This document shows positions 19,148 through 20,401 of a DNA stretch of 20,401 nt, piece by piece. Source of the stretch: Brachionus koreanus. Lineage: Eukaryota > Rotifera > Eurotatoria > Ploima > Brachionidae. Each line of letters starts with the position of its first letter. Position 1 is the stretch's first letter. Location of the stretch: contig PJRA01000312.1 in assembly GCA_016987375.1 (NCBI GenBank), positions 2,744 through 23,144 of the forward strand. Reading direction: 5' to 3'. The notes beneath the pieces are model-generated. The model was given only the letters and a program-made list of their open reading frames with translations, searched no databases and was not told where the DNA came from. Both the position numbers and the translations under genes were made by a program.

Positions 19148-20401
19148 CTGATTGAGAAAAATATTAGAAAAGCCAATTTAAATTTTAGGTTTCATTTATT
19201 TTTTTTTAAATTTTCATTGAATGCTGTTAAAAATAAAAAAAGAATCTAAAGCATCAAAAAAATTTAGCTTAATTGTATCATTTAATTTTGTTAGGAATAT
19301 AATTTTTATACCCGAATTATCTTTTAGAAAAATTAGTAGTTATATACATATATATTTATATTATATAAATACCCAAACAGGTTAAGCTCTTACAAACTCT
19401 AGATGTTAAACTTAAAAAAAATCAATTAAAGACGATTAATTGGTATATTTTTTAAATTTAAGTTAAAAAATTATCAAAATAGGTTGGGCTTTTTAATTTA
19501 AATAAAATAAAAAGAGAATAACTTTGAAATTTGTTTTTTTGAGCAAAATTAATCGAAAATAGAAATAAATTTAGTCTAGCATTTTGAATTAAGAGAAAAA
19601 AATTAATTAATTTTTTTTAAGGGGTTTTAATAAAAATTCTTCCAGACTTAATTAAAATTTGATTTATAATTTATTCTCATGTTTTAAACTTAAAAATTAT
19701 GATTTTCTTTAAAAAAGTTTAGATTTTTTATTTTAATCTTGTTCTTTTAAATCATTAATTTTTATGTTGCTTGTTTTTGAAAATTAATTTGAAGTTGTTT
19801 TCTAGATAAAAAGAAGCTAATTGAAACCATTAGTATTTTTTTAAAATCTCAAAAAGATTAGCCATCTTGAGTGTATTTTTCTGTAACAGCTTTCAAAAAT
19901 TTAATTAAAAAGAATCATTTATAATTTATTATTGTTTCAATTATTCATTTTTTTAAGACAAGATGAAGTTGACAGCATTCTGGAGCAGATCATTTGAAAA
20001 ATTTAATTTTTGTTTTTTAAAAAATATTTCGGTCATAAAAAATTACTATGAAATTTAATTTAATTGTCTGAAAATTTACTCTGCCTTAGAAAAAATTGCT
20101 CTTAACTTCACCCTGCCTTTTCTTAATTAAGTATTGTGAAACTCAAATACTAACAAAACAAAAATTCTTCCTATTTTGATAAGTTGAAATTTACCGAATA
20201 AAATATTTTTTAAAAAAATACAGCAAAAAAGTGCAACATAGTTTGTTGAACCTTTTTAAACTATTATTATTTACTTTTTTTTTTGAATCAAATCAAATGA
20301 ATTATAAATTAAAATCGTGTTGATATTTTATTTTTTGTCTTTTTTGCATGAGACAAAATATTTTAAGTAAAATAGAAGCAACAAAATATGTTCCACTTTT
20401 T
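19148..20401. other. Spacer or further ICE1 intron, no firm exon
   Basis: AT-rich sequence. Two short coding-like scraps are visible: a minus-strand stretch near 19858-19905 reading LKAVTEKYTQDG before a stop, and a plus-strand stretch near 19964-19997 reading QDEVDSILEQII before TGA. Neither has a splice context I can defend. The N-terminal exons of ICE1 are expected here or beyond the window edge. Confidence 0.35.

Noticed and set aside
19381..19420. 17-nt microexon between an AAG acceptor and a GTAAGA donor on the minus strand
   Set aside because: Phase would suit the exon at 19147, but a 17-nt match to splice consensus in AT-rich DNA is too easily random.

Overview
This window comes from an animal (metazoan) nuclear genome that is strongly AT-rich. 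It carries four protein genes recognisable by family, all split by introns. Most introns are only about 43-120 nt long, with GT donors and often very A-rich acceptors. A Galpha-o type G protein, the animal-type ICE1 C-terminal domain and a mitochondrial ribosomal protein mL44 all point to a bilaterian-like invertebrate. The compact introns and AT-rich spacers would fit a rotifer or flatworm-like lineage, but the phylum cannot be settled from this sequence. The standard genetic code reads all reconstructed exons without a stop.

Layout. Positions 1-1490 hold no complete gene. They contain a decayed LINE reverse-transcriptase tail (minus, about 402-598) and a small inverted-repeat element (728-1146) that encloses a short coding-like ORF. 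Positions 1494-2409 (plus) are a complete four-exon GATD3/ES1 (ElbB-like) mitochondrial gene. Positions 2410-7139 are spacer with stem-loops, a second inverted-repeat element (5277-5920) and a CA/CT microsatellite. Positions 8361-7140 (minus) are a complete three-exon Galpha-o gene of 356 residues. Positions 8362-13262 are about 4.9 kb with no supported gene, holding a long CT tract and possible 5' leader sequence. Positions 13263-13344 are an exact 82-bp copy of part of an mL44 exon. Positions 15286-14058 (minus) are a complete six-exon MRPL44 gene. Positions 18721-15471 (minus), possibly starting further up at 19147, are the C-terminal part of an ICE1-like gene, and a third inverted-repeat element sits in its 1.4-kb intron. 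Positions 19148-20401 show nothing firm.

The genes are functionally unrelated: mitochondrial metabolism or protein quality, heterotrimeric G-protein signalling, the mitochondrial large ribosomal subunit, and snRNA transcription by the little elongation complex. ICE1 and MRPL44 lie head-to-tail on the minus strand with a spacer of about 180 bp. A lone splice acceptor sits just before the MRPL44 ATG, which could reflect spliced-leader trans-splicing.

The most notable observations are a Galpha-o C-terminus in which the usual pertussis-toxin cysteine is serine, the perfect 82-bp exon duplication, a stopless in-frame 54-nt intron in MRPL44, a divergent ICE1 C-terminal domain, and three foldback/MITE-like elements in 20 kb. 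I found no evidence of a CRISPR array, a prokaryotic defence system or a wholly new gene system.
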